Made by a program: the position numbers and the translations under genes. Below the pieces are notes generated by a model that saw nothing but the letters and a program-made list of their open reading frames with translations, had not been told where the DNA came from and did not search any database. From Acanthochlamys bracteata (Eukaryota > Streptophyta > Magnoliopsida > Pandanales > Velloziaceae): a stretch of 64,000 nt of DNA. The DNA lies in NCBI GenBank assembly GCA_019914995.1, contig CM034135.1, forward strand, positions 4,280,501 through 4,344,500, written 5' to 3'. This document shows positions 48,060-64,000 of the stretch, one piece after another. Numbering within the stretch: position 1 is the first letter of the stretch; each line of letters starts with the position of its first letter.

Positions 48060-48800
48060 TTTATGGCGCCGATATCTCTAGTAGAAAATGATTGTCGCTA
48101 AAAGCAAGTCAGAATATCGTTGATTTAGAGACTCAAAATCCACTGGCTCTAGCACTAGTAAGTTTCCTTTTATTTAATTAACATATTATATATTAATCAT
48201 GAACCTAACAATCGTCCTCTAAATAGGTTCTGTTGCAAAACACAAACGCAACGTTCGCGTACAGGCAATAGATGTAATGGCTTAAAAATGTATATATTGA
48301 GAAATAAAAAAAAGTAAGGTCGAAATTCCCGATGGCATATGGAGACCAATCGGTTAACACACCGTCTGGTTCGCAAGAGTGATAGCATATTTAAGTGTAC
48401 TAATATTTCTGTGAAAAATATTAAAAATTGGAGTAAAATTGACAAATCTATTAAGAACGAGATTTATTATATGATAGCTGTATGTATCTTAATGTTGGCT
48501 TAATATACATCATTAATGGTTACAATTTGTTAACAAGTTTTTTTTTCTATTATCGCATGACAAATTTGAGTTAGATTTGTCCGATCTTGAAACCTTGTCA
48601 TGTTTAAAAATATCGGATCCGAAAGATATAAGGATTGGCGTTATGACTTATGAGTGCCATGACTACTATAGGAGTGTTGGTGGTGGAGACAGAGCTCGAG
48701 CAAACCCTTATAAGGACTTCATTACTACAGCAGCTCGGTGTGAAGAATGGATCTAGTTATGCGACATGTTTGATTCGCTAAAATGAATCGTAAGATTTTT
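48060..48800 (+). pseudogene. CACTA second-ORF (Transposase_24-like) remnant
   Basis: Broken plus-strand text reads VEIPDGIWRPIGKHTVWFAR-like at about 48320-48380. It ends with ISDPKDIRIG, a YY.S.GGGDRARANPYKDF segment and CEEWI.LCDMFDS near 48730-48770. These match the small second ORF of plant En/Spm elements. It lies about 300 bp after the TNP2 remnant in the same orientation, so both probably come from one element. Confidence 0.6.
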
Positions 48801-51234
48801 TTTAAAAATTTTTGAACCTAAACTACAGATTATTTTTCAAATACAAAAGCTAAACTACATATAATTTTTCAACATAGGGCTATTAGTAATTATTTTTATA
48901 TTAAATATATCATCAATTTAATTTTTTTAATTAATTTTTTTAAAATTTTATTCAATCCGGTTTGACCCGGGCGAGCGGATTGATTGAGTTGAAGTGGGTC
49001 AAGGCGGATCAAAACAGATCAACTGAATAGACGATTTTTTTGCAAATTCGGACCGATTTACCGTCAAGGTCGATTCGGATTGTTTAGTCCAGATCTGGCA
49101 ACAATGATTAACACTACTTATAGATACAACTTGGCTCATTACAGTTACGTAAGTAATTTAAATTATAAACAACTAATGTATAATTGTTACTCATTAATAT
49201 TACTTATTTGTATGATGATATCACTTGTTAAAAAATATATATCTTAGTGCCACATTGAAAGCCAAAAAGAAAAATGTTACTCCAAAAACTTATAGGTTAG
49301 ACATAGTATCGAAAATAAGATACACACTATAAGAAGATGTAAGAATTATTTAAAAAACCTCTCCTAAGGAAAAAGTAAATTCATAAGAAATTAGCATGTG
49401 AGAATTCACTAAGAGCATATTTTAATTACATGAAAGTAAGTTTTGTGAAATTGAGTTTCATATAAGTGAAGTTAGGTGAGAAGTAAAGTTCGATAAAACT
49501 AAAATTGAAAGCGGTGATTAAAATACGTGAAATAAAAATGCATAGTTTAATTTTTTTGGAGTGGAAGTGCAAGTGAAATTCAGTGCGATAATTGAAACGC
49601 ATGCAGTGACAAAATTTAAAATTTTGAAGGAAGAAATGAAATTCTTTATAATTAAAATATATCCTAAGTAATACCAGCGATAAGAATAAACTCTTTCAAT
49701 AAAATATTAACTCTATTTTTAATTTAAGTTGAGAAACTAAGTAACTACTACTATTATGAGATATGAATATCACTTGTGCATAAAGGTGTGAATTCGACTG
49801 GGCCTAGCCGAGTCTTCAAAAGAGTTATTCGAGTCCGACCGACTCGGCTGGATTCTATCATCTGAGTCGGGTTGGTTCGGCCCGGACGCAAAAAATAAAA
49901 TATAAGAAATTAAAAAATTAATATTAGAATAAGTAAAATACAAATATGTCATAAAAAGCATTCACTTTTTGCTTTACTTATCTATATTTTTATTTCTTAA
50001 ATTGTCTATGAGCTCAACAATTGCTCCAAAAGTCTATCCAGTATGGATATGATTCAATGTTCATAAATAACTTAGATCGATGTCTACATAGTTTTTTTAA
50101 AATCTCATGCAATTTTACAATTTAAGAAGAAATATCAATTCGAGTATGCATACTGTATCACTCTAATAGATGTTTATCCTCAATTGTAAGATTGCATGAG
50201 GTTTCAGATAAAAATTATGTAAAGATCGATCCAAATTACTTACGAATATTGAGTCAGATTCATACTAGATAAATTTTTATTATCATATCCAAGTATGTAT
50301 TTTAGATGTATCATGTATAGATCTAAATTAAAATTTGTCCCACTTTGGTATATATTTAAATGGTTAGACAAAATTATTAAATACAACTTATTTTGTTATG
50401 TATATGAATATAAAGAATTAGTTTATAAAATTTTATTTTGCTGCTCGTGTTTTGCACCTTAGCAGTATAGAAGTACAAACCACCCCAAATATTCATGGAC
50501 TCACGAAAATTTATTGTTAGGAAAGTAATGATATGGTGTCACTATATTAGATAGCTATTTCATTTCTATTAATATTATGTATGAGCACTCTTCAATACAC
50601 TAATTATTATATAATTTATGATTATACTAGACATCGAAAAGGTTATATAGTAATTTATGATAATAGAGATCGAAAAGAATGTTGGTAGGTTTCTTAGTGG
50701 AATTGAAATATTTGTATAGTTATTTATTCCAATAGAATATACGATGAAAAAATTTTTATAGTTAAAAATGGAAAAAAAAACCACTTTTATAAGTAGCCGA
50801 TCGTGCTGAATGTCTATAGGTCAAAAGCAATAACTCCAAACTATGTGAATATTTGACAGTAATAATACTATTATTTTTTACTTCTAAAATGTTTTATATT
50901 TTTAAAAAAATTTATTTTTAAAAAATTTAATAAACTATATATTATATAAAGTTTATTTTATTTTTTTAAAATATAATTTATTTTAGAAAAATTGTGAGCA
51001 CCCTCAAACTTACCGTATGAATTCGGGTTCTTTGGACCTGTTTTCCGATTGGCTACAGGCTTCAAAGCCATGTTCTTCTTTGTTCACCTACCCCCTCTCG
51101 CTTTAATTTTTCATTACCTTTCCTTGAAGTTTTCTCCATAGCTAAAAACCGGGGTAGCTCAACAAACACCAGCCCACGGAACAACAACAACCAACAAACC
51201 AACGAGAGAGAAACCAGAGAGATAGAGAAAGATA
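48800..51234. other. Intergenic, transposon-derived
   Basis: It starts with a GC-richer segment full of 'gaccgg/ggtcaa' text (48950-49105), of the kind found at hAT-type ends, and contains a CACTATAAGAAGAT motif at about 49328. A MITE lies at 49413-49664 and another 'cgagtc/gactcgg' segment at 49790-49890. From 49900 on it is plain A/T-rich DNA. No gene is recognised. Confidence 0.45.
49413..49664. mobile_element. MITE, Tourist/Harbinger-like, 252 bp
   Basis: Terminal inverted repeats GAGCATATTTTAATTA and, read inward from the right, GGATATATTTTAATTA agree at 13 of 16 positions. TAA flanks both sides (49410-49412 and 49665-49667), fitting a 3-bp target duplication. The interior is noncoding. 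Confidence 0.65.
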
Positions 51235-54200
51235 ATGGAATTCGTGCAAGCTTACCAGACGGAGCTGCTCGGTGCTGCTGTTGCTGTCGGAGCAATCGGT
51301 GTTGGTGCTGTCTACTTTTACTCCAAGAAGAAAACAAAGGGTAGGATAAGAAAAAATCTGTTCTTTCTTTATTTGTTTTTCTTGTTGATGTTTTTGACGT
51401 TATGCGTGTTTTCATAATATGGGTAGTCCTTATTTTGTCTTGATCTTATATGTTCGTAATGGGTGCTGATGGTTTTGGTATGCAAGTTTGCCGGTTTTTA
51501 TAAATTTCAGATGTAAAATTGAAGTTGTGTTGAACCCATGATTCTTTTCTAGCTATTGTTTTGTGATTTGTGCTTGTTATGCTTATCTTAAGATTATATA
51601 CAATGAAATGGAATTGTATTGACCTATGTATGAGTTGATTAGGGAGTCTTTTTCTTGTTGTTATAGGAGAAAATCTGTTTGTGGTTTCTTTTATGAAATG
51701 TGTCGAATGCTTTGTAACAGGGTGTTTGGACCCTGAGAACTTCAAGAACTTCAAGCTTGTGGAGAAGACCCATTTGAGTCATAATGTTGCTAAGTTCCGC
51801 TTTGCACTGCCGGCGCCTTCTTCGGTACTGGGACTTCCGATTGGACAGCACATTAGTTGCCGGTTGGACTTACAACCTCATGTCAACTTGCCAAATTTCT
51901 TAAAACATTGAGATGAAACACGCTTATTAATAATTTGCTTGTTAAGTTATACAGAGGAAAGGATAGTGTTGGAGAAGAAGTTATCAAGCCTTACACGCCA
52001 ACTACCCTGGATACTGATGTTGGTTACTTTGAGCTAGTAATTAAGGTAATTAATTATCAGAATGCAACAATTTAATTTTTCAAGATATTGTTCTACTGTG
52101 CCCAAGAAGGTTTTCTTTTTATGGTTGTTTTGCATCTGTAACACTTCCCTCTCTTATCTAGATGTACCCTCAAGGAAGAATGTCTCATCATTTTCGTGAG
52201 ATGCGTGTTGGTGATTACTTAGCTGTTAAGGGCCCTAAGGTATATTGCCACCTTTCTGTTCTTGGTAGCTGATTCTTGTCTGGTAGATATTCTTTCAATG
52301 ACTATTGAAAAGAAATTCTCATTTGTACTTTTTCGTACGCTCTTTCCATTGGGGTTTGTCTTCACTTGTAGTGGTTTTATGTGACTGGTGTACAATAAGT
52401 TTTGGACCTCCAAAAATTTCTCATTGGATCTAACCTTGTAGTTTTCTGTCTGATTTAAATTACATATAGACAAGAAATATATGTTCTTTGGGAGGTTGAA
52501 TATCTATTTGCATTCCACTTTGGTTGCTCGAACATATGTATGCTCTCTATTGCTCCTTGTATTTGAAGAGTGTCCAATATTGTTGCTAAATGGATTATCA
52601 TGTCTCACCATCTGCCACTATGTTCTTGACAAAGTGTTATCTGATCAGTACAATAGAGCTTCCTATTTGATTGATTTTTCCTGTCTCAATGTAGTATTTG
52701 TGTTTACTTGTTGTAGACCAACAAGGAGTTGTTATTTAAGTAATTGGAATGTGCTATTTTGTGGCTCACAACAAATGTACTCTTGCTAATTACTTTTGCT
52801 TGGTTATTAATAACAAATGCTTGCAGGGGCGCTTCCAATATAAACCTGGACAAGTCAGAGCTTTTGGAATGCTTGCCGGAGGATCAGGCATAACTCCAAT
52901 GTTTCAAGTAAATGCTACTAGCGGCTACACATAAATGACTGTATTACTATTGTCTTCAAGTAATTCTAATATGCTCTTCTGATTTGGGGCCCAGGTTACC
53001 AGAGCAATACTAGAAAACCCACAAGACAAAACTAAGGTTCATCTTATATATGCCAATGTGACATATGAAGACATCCTTTTGAAGGTACTTTTAGCTGTAA
53101 TTTAAGATCCGTGCCAATTTTGCAATTTGATGTTTTTCATCTCCAACTCAACATCTTTGATAACAGCATACCTACATAATAGGAGAGAGAAGGAAGTCAT
53201 TTGTAGGTCTAATCCTTATTTCTTCGCTATAAACTCGAGATGGAAATGAACTATTGCTCCATCTGATCACATGGAAATGCACTTTTCTCTTCATTGCTTG
53301 TTATGTCCAAAATAGCCATAGTTGTATTCGAGAACCACAGGAGATAGTATGTGGTGTCTTGTATGCTCTTCACTACCACATGTTGTTTCTCTGTCAATGG
53401 AGGCTAACAAGTAAGCAAGGTGCATACTTTTTTTTTTTTTTTTGAGGCTAACAAGTAACTGGACTACCATCCCTTGATTACACAAGATTGTTGGCCATTT
53501 GGAGTTCAGTATCTTACTTTTATAACCATTGCTGATCCCACATTCTACTGTCGATCGTCTTGTAATTACACGTTGTGGCCACCATTTTCTAGACGTAATT
53601 AATTTTGTGATTCCCTGCAATAGACCTTTCTATGTACATAGGCTTCTTTCTGCTGATAATTGCCTATAAGGCCGAAAGGGCACATGTTTTTCAAGTTACC
53701 TTGACTGTGAATGGTGCCCTGATGTAAGGTCAATAGTCATTCTTGGTGTTTGAACAAGCCCTCCTTGTTCCAAGTTCCAAAATCTTAAGCATTCTCATGT
53801 AGGACTAGATTGAACACTAAAAACAAAAGCATTTTACTTTCAAGAAATCCTGTGAAGAACCCTCCTATACATGCATCATCCTGCCTATGATGACGTCCTT
53901 TTCCATTTAGCAATTCCATAGTTCAAGTATAGATGTCGCTTAATGGATTTTCCATGTTTTTCCCGTTAACCATCAAAATTATGTAGTGCTGCAACTTTTG
54001 CTTGTAGTTTAGGGGAATGGTTAGTAAAGCTGCTGGAGAATTTTTCTTTTAGGAGAAATCATGTAGGAAAGCTTCTTGCTTCTCCTCCCTTATAATTCAA
54101 ATTCATGTTTCTTTTGCAGGCTGAACTGGACAGCTTAGCTAAAAATTATCCTGATCAGTTCAAAATCTACTATGTCCTGAATCAGGTTTGCTTTCCTTCT

Positions 54201-54695
54201 TTTTATTTAGTTAAATGCTATTGTCCAAGAGGACAGCTATGGAGCTTATTCACCTTGGTATTAAATACTTCAATTCTCTTCAAATTGCTATATTCTGAAG
54301 TCAGTTAATTTAGAACAACGTCTAATTTCTAATATTGTAAATGGTTTTCTTTTAATTGATTGTTGATGCCCACAGCCTCCTGAAGTTTGGAATGGTGGCA
54401 TCGGATTTGTGTCGAAGGAAATGATTCAAGCTCACTGCCCTGCTCCATCCTCCGATATCAAGGTTAAATTTCCTGACTTCAGACAGATGTGCTTCTGCAG
54501 TTCATTAACATGCAGCAGTTAGTAGACTATTAGTTGATGTATAGAAGAAAACACTGTGAATGTGATCTATAATCTTTGACTTTGCTATCCCTTTACACGC
54601 AGATCTTAAGATGCGGCCCACCACCAATGAACAAGGCTATGGCAGGACACCTTGATGATCTCGGCTACTCAAAGGAGATGCAGTTTCAGTTCTAA
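51235..54695 (+). CDS. CBR1: NADH-cytochrome b5 reductase
   Basis: Nine exons join in phase: 51235-51340, 51721-51862, 51955-52045, 52162-52239, 52827-52907, 52995-53084, 54120-54185, 54376-54462 and 54603-54695, giving 277 residues, close to Arabidopsis CBR1. An N-terminal anchor ([20 protein letters not shown]) is followed by a KKKTK stop-transfer. The FAD-binding half has [11 protein letters not shown] and KPYTPTT. The NADH-binding half has [14 protein letters not shown] and [13 protein letters not shown]. It ends EMQFQF, typical of the family. The enzyme passes electrons from NADH to cytochrome b5 at the ER, feeding fatty-acid desaturation and related reactions. Exon 1 encodes only the anchor and starts at the first ATG. 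The intron at 53085-54119 carries a T run near 53430. Confidence 0.95.
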
Positions 54696-56380
54696 GTTTA
54701 CCGGATCAGGATTATAAACCATTGAGTGTTAAAAGAGATTACTACAAGATCAATAAGTACCACTGGATGACTAATATTGGCGTAGTTAGCTATTCAATTT
54801 TTGTTCAAGGGGTTGTGTGGGATATTGCTTAAAATAAAAAGTTTTTTTTAAAATGAGTTTCTTTTGACATTTTTCAAAGAACGAGCCTATTTTTTTACGT
54901 TAACAAAATTATATGATACAAAAAAGTTGTTATTTTTAGATTTTCCAAAAGAATGAGCTTATTTTTTTACGTTAAAAAAATTACATATATAAAAAGTTTT
55001 ATAATATATAATTGTTTATGTTTTTTAAGTTTTAAAATTATTTTAATAATATAAAGTTATTGAGAAATAAAATATTTATTTGAAATGGAGAAGCATCTCT
55101 ATAAGGGTGCACCAAAAAACCAGGAGAAATATCTTTCTTAAAGCATTTATTCAAAAGCTTTGGGCTATGGGAACGTCGATATGAATTGAAGTTTTATAAA
55201 ATAAAGTTTTTTTAAATATATTAATAACTTTTTTTTATTTTAAAAAGTAATAAAAATAAATAATAATAATATTTATGATATAAAAATTAATATTTTTTAA
55301 TTTTAAATAAATTTATCTAAAATTTTATTATAAAACATAAATTAAAAATATTAGAATAAAAATCAGTTTAAAAGTAAAGTCTAATGTTGACGTTTTTATG
55401 GATCCGTGCTTGTGTGGATATGATATGATAAATATTTTTGGGGTCATAATGTTTATTAGAAGCCCCCAGTTGTGTATAATCCGAAGTAACGGTTCGGGAA
55501 AAAAAATAAAAAAGACAAACGCGAGCCGAACGCTGCGCATTACGTTTGAAAATACTTTTAAAATAAAAAGATATTTTATCATATTTTAAAAATAAATTTT
55601 ATTTTTTTATTTAAAAAATAATAAATAAATAATAATATAATTTTTTTATTAAATTTTCTTATATTTTGAAAATTTAAATAAATTTTATTAAAAATATTAA
55701 ATATATTAAAAAATATAAATTATAAATTATAAATTAGAAAATTTACTTTTATGAAACACGTTGCCAAAATAAAAAACACACCCAAGTGGGAACCGATAAT
55801 CCTGTTTTACTCTCTGCTCTACTCAATAATAGACTAATAGTACAGTGTACGCGTTTCAACATCAACGAGGATCACAAACTCAGCAGAGCATTACTACTGT
55901 GGTATTCAATAAACATCTTTTGCACTCTTTTGTTTTTTTGTTTACAGTACAGGATATGTCATCGCCTAGGGGACGTGCAATGGATTAAAAATACTGCGTT
56001 GGTTGTTTAGAAGTATTTAATAAAAGGTTTTAAAAATTTTTTTATCTTAAAACTTAGTAAAAAGTAAATTTAGATTTTTTATCTTAATATATAAAAAAAT
56101 TTATATATAAAAAAAATAGAGATAGAAGCACAGAGACACATCGGTGCATATCAGTTCAGTTTTATCGATACAAAACTCTAAATATAATTTTTATTATTAA
56201 ATATAAAAAATTATAAGTTATAAATATATTGATAAAATTTTAATTTAATTAAATTATAAAATTTAAAATATATTTATTATTTATTTTTATAATTTTGATG
56301 AATTCTATAAAAGTTTTTATGAGCTTTTCAACTTAAACAGAGCCCACGAATCCTATCCGTTCTTTAATTCTTCTTTCTCT
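54696..56380. other. Intergenic with A/T palindromic blocks
   Basis: This has the CBR1 3' UTR and then A/T-rich blocks (about 54830-55080, 55180-55340, 55541-55763) of the same kind as the MITE-like elements above. No gene is recognised; small frames at 55328-55589 and 55786-56010 have no motif. Confidence 0.5.
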
Positions 56381-56433
56381 TTCTGCTCTCCTTATCAAGA
56401 AAACCTCTGCAAAACCTTGGCAACAACAAAATA

Positions 56434-60607
<4,174 letters not shown>

Positions 60608-62240
60608 AGATTTTTTTCCCATGATGTATCAGAACCAATTTAGTGGACTGCAAAGCAGAACTGTCCATGATATTCAAGTGATGTCCCAAGTACTACTAAC
60701 AGGTAAGATTTTTACTGCCTACTGGTTACAAAGACCTCTTTCTTTGATGAGTCAAAAGGCTCATCACCTTCTGGAGATAAACGCAAAAGGAGCAAAGCTT
60801 GTAGAATTAGTTGCAGGGTGTACATTACATTTTTGTATTTGTACCTTCAGAATAAAACTTAAAAGCAGTGTTGTGAGAAGAGCAATCTTTTTGTATTTAT
60901 TTGTACTTGAGCTAGAAGTTGACAAGTGAAAATTTTGGTCGCAGCTTGTGCCGTTTCAGTCTGACCACAATGTTGTTAGAGTTTCTGATTGTTATTATTA
61001 TTGTAAGTGATACAATTTACAAAGTGACTATGTGCGATGCTCAGACTTCATCCAGATCTCATAACCATGCTAAAAACAGTACAATTCAATCTACTTTTGT
61101 TACATGCGATCCTTCACTACATTATTTCTTTTACTATATTTTCTCAATTTTATTTTTAAACTTTTAGCGATATTTGTAGTAATTTTTTTATTTTTTATTG
61201 TTAGGTATATTATGATTTTTCTACCAAAAGAATCTCCTGATATTATATACTTTTAGTCGCGTTATAACCCTTTTCAACCCCCTTTTAGCGATATTTGAAT
61301 TTTAGCGAAATCCTTCGTAAGAATATCTATACTTTTTATTATGAAATTCAGGTATGAATATTTTTGTAAACTATCTTGTGAAATTTATAACTGAATTTCG
61401 TAATAAAAACAAAATTTATCAATATAGACAGAATAAGCAAATGTCTAGCTTTTTCTTTTCATATGTTCTAGCATTTATTTGGCTAATTCTTTTATAGTTT
61501 ATTATCAAGTTCTTGATGAACTTTTTTAAGGGTGTGCTTTCTTTTTTTTCTCTGAACCGGATTTCTATAATTGAGTTCTCGAAAGTGAATTACTTTAAAA
61601 ATAAAGTTTTAGAAATAAGTTCAATTTTTATATTTTATTTATTATAAAAATAAGTTTGGAATTGAATTTTTAGTTTTAAAATTTGAATTTTGTAAGTCGA
61701 GTTTTTTGCCAAAAGAAACCAAAAATCAAATTTTGTGTTTACTTTGATTCGAAAATAAGTTAAAAAAATAATTGTTGGAGTAAAAAAGTACGTAAAACCG
61801 TTCGTAAAGACGGCCTAATGGATGTATAGTATTTATGCTACAAATTATCACATTGAACTCGATTAAAATTAATGCTCTAAATGGCCTCCTTTGAATATAC
61901 CTTCCAAACTATTATGCATAGTATATTTTCTAAAATTTAAGTTTGTAGAGGGAGTTCAAAGTGTGTTTTAAAATGAAGGATATTTTAGTTGATGATAAAC
62001 ATGGTGCGTTTGGCTAAGCGTTTCTCAAATCACTCTTTTATTTTTATTTCATATTTTGTAATAAATATTTTATAAAATTTATTTAAAAATTTAAAAATTA
62101 TAAAAAAATTATTTTTAGTAAGTGTAGAGAATTGTATTCAATGATTTTTTTTATTGATATGTAGCATATATACATACGCTCAAAGTTTCCTAAATCAAAT
62201 TTTTAAAAATCAAGTAAAAAATAAATCTTTCTAAAATTAA
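60608..62240. other. CS26 3' flank and AT-rich spacer
   Basis: The 3' UTR of CS26 probably runs to about 60900. The frame at 60534-60929 is the wrong frame of its last exon plus UTR. From 61100 on the DNA is A/T-rich; 61560-61760 resembles the 'cactttc/gaaagtga' MITE type. No gene is recognised. Confidence 0.5.
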
Positions 62241-62246
62241 TTCAAA

Positions 62247-62890
62247 TCAAATCTTTTTTAGTTTAGGCACTCCAAATATAGAAAGAGACCAAGTATTCTT
62301 ATTATGCTCCCGCAAGATGAAGCTCCAATCGGAGATTTTAATTTTGGACCGAAGAAAAACAAAGCGCATTCGAAGTAGTGCTTTGGTGAATGCATCAACA
62401 AGTTGATCTTGTGATAAAACATGAGTCACACGCAGAGCACCAATTTGAATTTTGTCTCTAATAAAGTGAAAGTCAATGCTAAAATGTTTCATCCTGAAAT
62501 GAAAAACTGGATTAGAGTATAAATGTTTAGCACCAACATTGTCAAAATATATGATAGGGATAGTTGAAAGTTGAACACTAAGCTCAGATAGAATAGAGCA
62601 AATCTAATCGAGTTGTGTAGTAGTCGACGCGATAGAACGATATTCAGCTTCTGTGGAAGAGCGAACACCAGTCCGTTGTTTCTTTAAACTTTAAAAGATT
62701 AGATTGCGGCCTAAGTACACCACATAGGCACAAAGGTGGAGTCATTTTTGTTATCTGCCCAATCAGCATTTGCGAAGGCATACAAAGATAAAGGTAAGTC
62801 GTGATGTAAAGTAATCCGTGATTCAATGTGCCCGATAGATAGCAAGAAGGCATTTTAGAACTGTTCAATGCTCAGTTGTTGGCCAATGCA
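62247..62890 (-). pseudogene. Ty1/copia 3' pol (RNase H) remnant
   Basis: Minus-strand text with frame breaks shows the copia RNase H end: an ADADWA-like segment near 62760, a EAEYR-like segment near 62640, and the best-kept part MKHFSIDFHFIRDKIQIGAL, VLSQDQLVDAFTKALLRMRF and LRSKIKI at 62300-62490. This is the usual C-terminus of plant RE1-type copia polyproteins. It is distinct from the fragment at 45.8-46.4 kb and too short to be active. Confidence 0.8.
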
Positions 62891-62931
62891 TGAACTAAGA
62901 GAGTTTATTAACTAAAAATATAATGGCCCCG

Positions 62932-64000
62932 TTTGGGCGTGCTGAAACTTTTGTGCTTTTGAAGTAAAGCTGCGTTATAGTGCTGTAAGTGACTGTTGTT
63001 ATAAAAGTAGTTTTATGTTAAAAAGTGTTTGAATAAATTTTATTGTATCATATTTTTTAATGCTGAAGGCTGAATGAAATATTTGGCTAGACTTATACTT
63101 ATTTCTATGTGAGATATATAATGATTGAAATACCCTTAAATATATAATAATTGATATATTATAAAATTTTTAATTCTTTTTTATATATATTTATTTTTTA
63201 AATTTTAATAATTTTATTATGTATAAATTATATAAATAATTACTTATATCGATATTTATAAATTTTTTTAACAAATTATATTATTGATATAAATTAATAA
63301 TTAAATTTGAATAATATTTATATACAGTTATTATTATAATATTAAATTTGAAAAATAATTATCAAAAATTTTCTATATTATTTTGTAAATTTAGTATTAT
63401 AATTGTAAATTAAAAAATAATTTTAACATGTATTTAAATTTCTATAAATTATAGATTTTATTTTTAGTGTAAAGTATTAAATAAATATTGAACAATTAAT
63501 AAAGTCAATTGTTAATAATATCAAACAAACTTTAATATAGATATTATACGGTCATACATACTGCAGCAAAATAAATACATTATAATACCAAACAAAAACG
63601 CAACATTCACAAATATCTATATATTTCACTTGCAAGCATTCAACCTATCATTCTGATTGGATTCATCCTCGGGTAGAACGTTTAATGTATTGGAAAATGC
63701 TTCAACTGCTTATGGTAGATAAGTTTCACGCTCAGCATTTGTAAATATTCATCTGCTCCTTTAGTCCTGATATAATTGTGTATCGCCATTGTCGCAATAA
63801 TAATATTACATTGTACCTCTATTAAGTATAGTGACATATTTCTTAAAATTGCAAACACGTCTTCCATACGCCAAATGTACTTTCAATTATAGTTCTGCAT
63901 GAAGAATGTAGAAAGTTAAACTTTTTTTTCCCTCCCTCCAGGTGCCCATATTTGTGGTGTATTGGCACGACGAAAGTCCTTCAGATGATATCATACGTCC
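62932..64000 (-). mobile_element. PIF/Harbinger element, left part, runs off the window
   Basis: At 62932 the sequence TGGCCCCGTTTGGGCGTGC starts after a TAA, the kind of end seen in PIF/Harbinger and Tourist elements with TAA/TTA target duplications. A transposase fragment in minus orientation follows at 63680-64000. The other terminus lies beyond the window, so the border is an inference. Confidence 0.45.
63680..64000 (-). pseudogene. PIF/Harbinger DDE transposase, C-terminal fragment
   Basis: Read on the minus strand with at least one frame change, the text gives FNFLHSSCRTIIESTFGVWK and then LRNMSLYLIEVQCNIIIATM followed by AIHNYIRTKGADEY. This matches the end of DDE_4 transposases (FN.RHSSLRNVIERTFG, then ALHNYIR). 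The upstream catalytic part would lie to the right of the window. Whether the gene is intact overall cannot be judged. Confidence 0.65.

Overview
The window is nuclear DNA of a flowering plant, most likely a eudicot. It is AT-rich between genes, the genes have many small GT-AG introns, promoters carry TATA, Site II and telo-box elements, and the proteins match plant-only families: MYB-CC, GASA, mini zinc finger, WPP-domain RanGAP and chloroplast S-sulfocysteine synthase. I cannot name the species.

Nine protein-coding genes are supported, most rebuilt exon by exon with phases that join exactly. Left to right: a two-membrane-segment 'L34e superfamily' protein (1951-2616, +); a MYR1/MYR2-like MYB-CC transcription factor (5057-7118, -); a RING-H2 ubiquitin ligase with an N-terminal zinc ribbon (13863-14846, -); an RHIP1-like coiled-coil protein (23497-26422, +) that uses one GC-AG intron; a GT47 exostosin-family glycosyltransferase (27243-30286, -); a GASA/Snakin peptide (34691-35453, +); a mini zinc finger protein (37224-37619, +); RanGAP (39791-41425, -); NADH-cytochrome b5 reductase (51235-54695, +); and chloroplast S-sulfocysteine synthase CS26 (56434-60607, +), which makes ten counting the first. 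They are ordinary dispersed plant genes with no operon-like relation.

The most interesting unannotated stretch is about 16.75-19.8 kb. It has a Site II plus telo-box promoter, GC-rich hairpins, and then box C/D snoRNA-like modules. One 77-nt module has a guide complementary to a conserved plant 18S rRNA segment. A 100-nt module with a perfect 8-bp terminal stem resembles U14, and two tandem, partly decayed relatives lie upstream of it. I read this as an undescribed polycistronic or intron-hosted snoRNA gene.

Mobile DNA fills much of the rest: a 2.9-kb hAT-like non-autonomous element with an 8-bp target duplication (20336-23213); abutting remains of a Ty1/copia reverse transcriptase and a CACTA (TNP2) transposon (about 45.8-48.8 kb); a second copia 3' fragment (62.2-62.9 kb); the edge of a PIF/Harbinger element running off the right end; and several MITE families. 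The long gaps at 2.6-5.0, 7.1-13.4 and 30.4-34.6 kb hold no recognisable coding gene.
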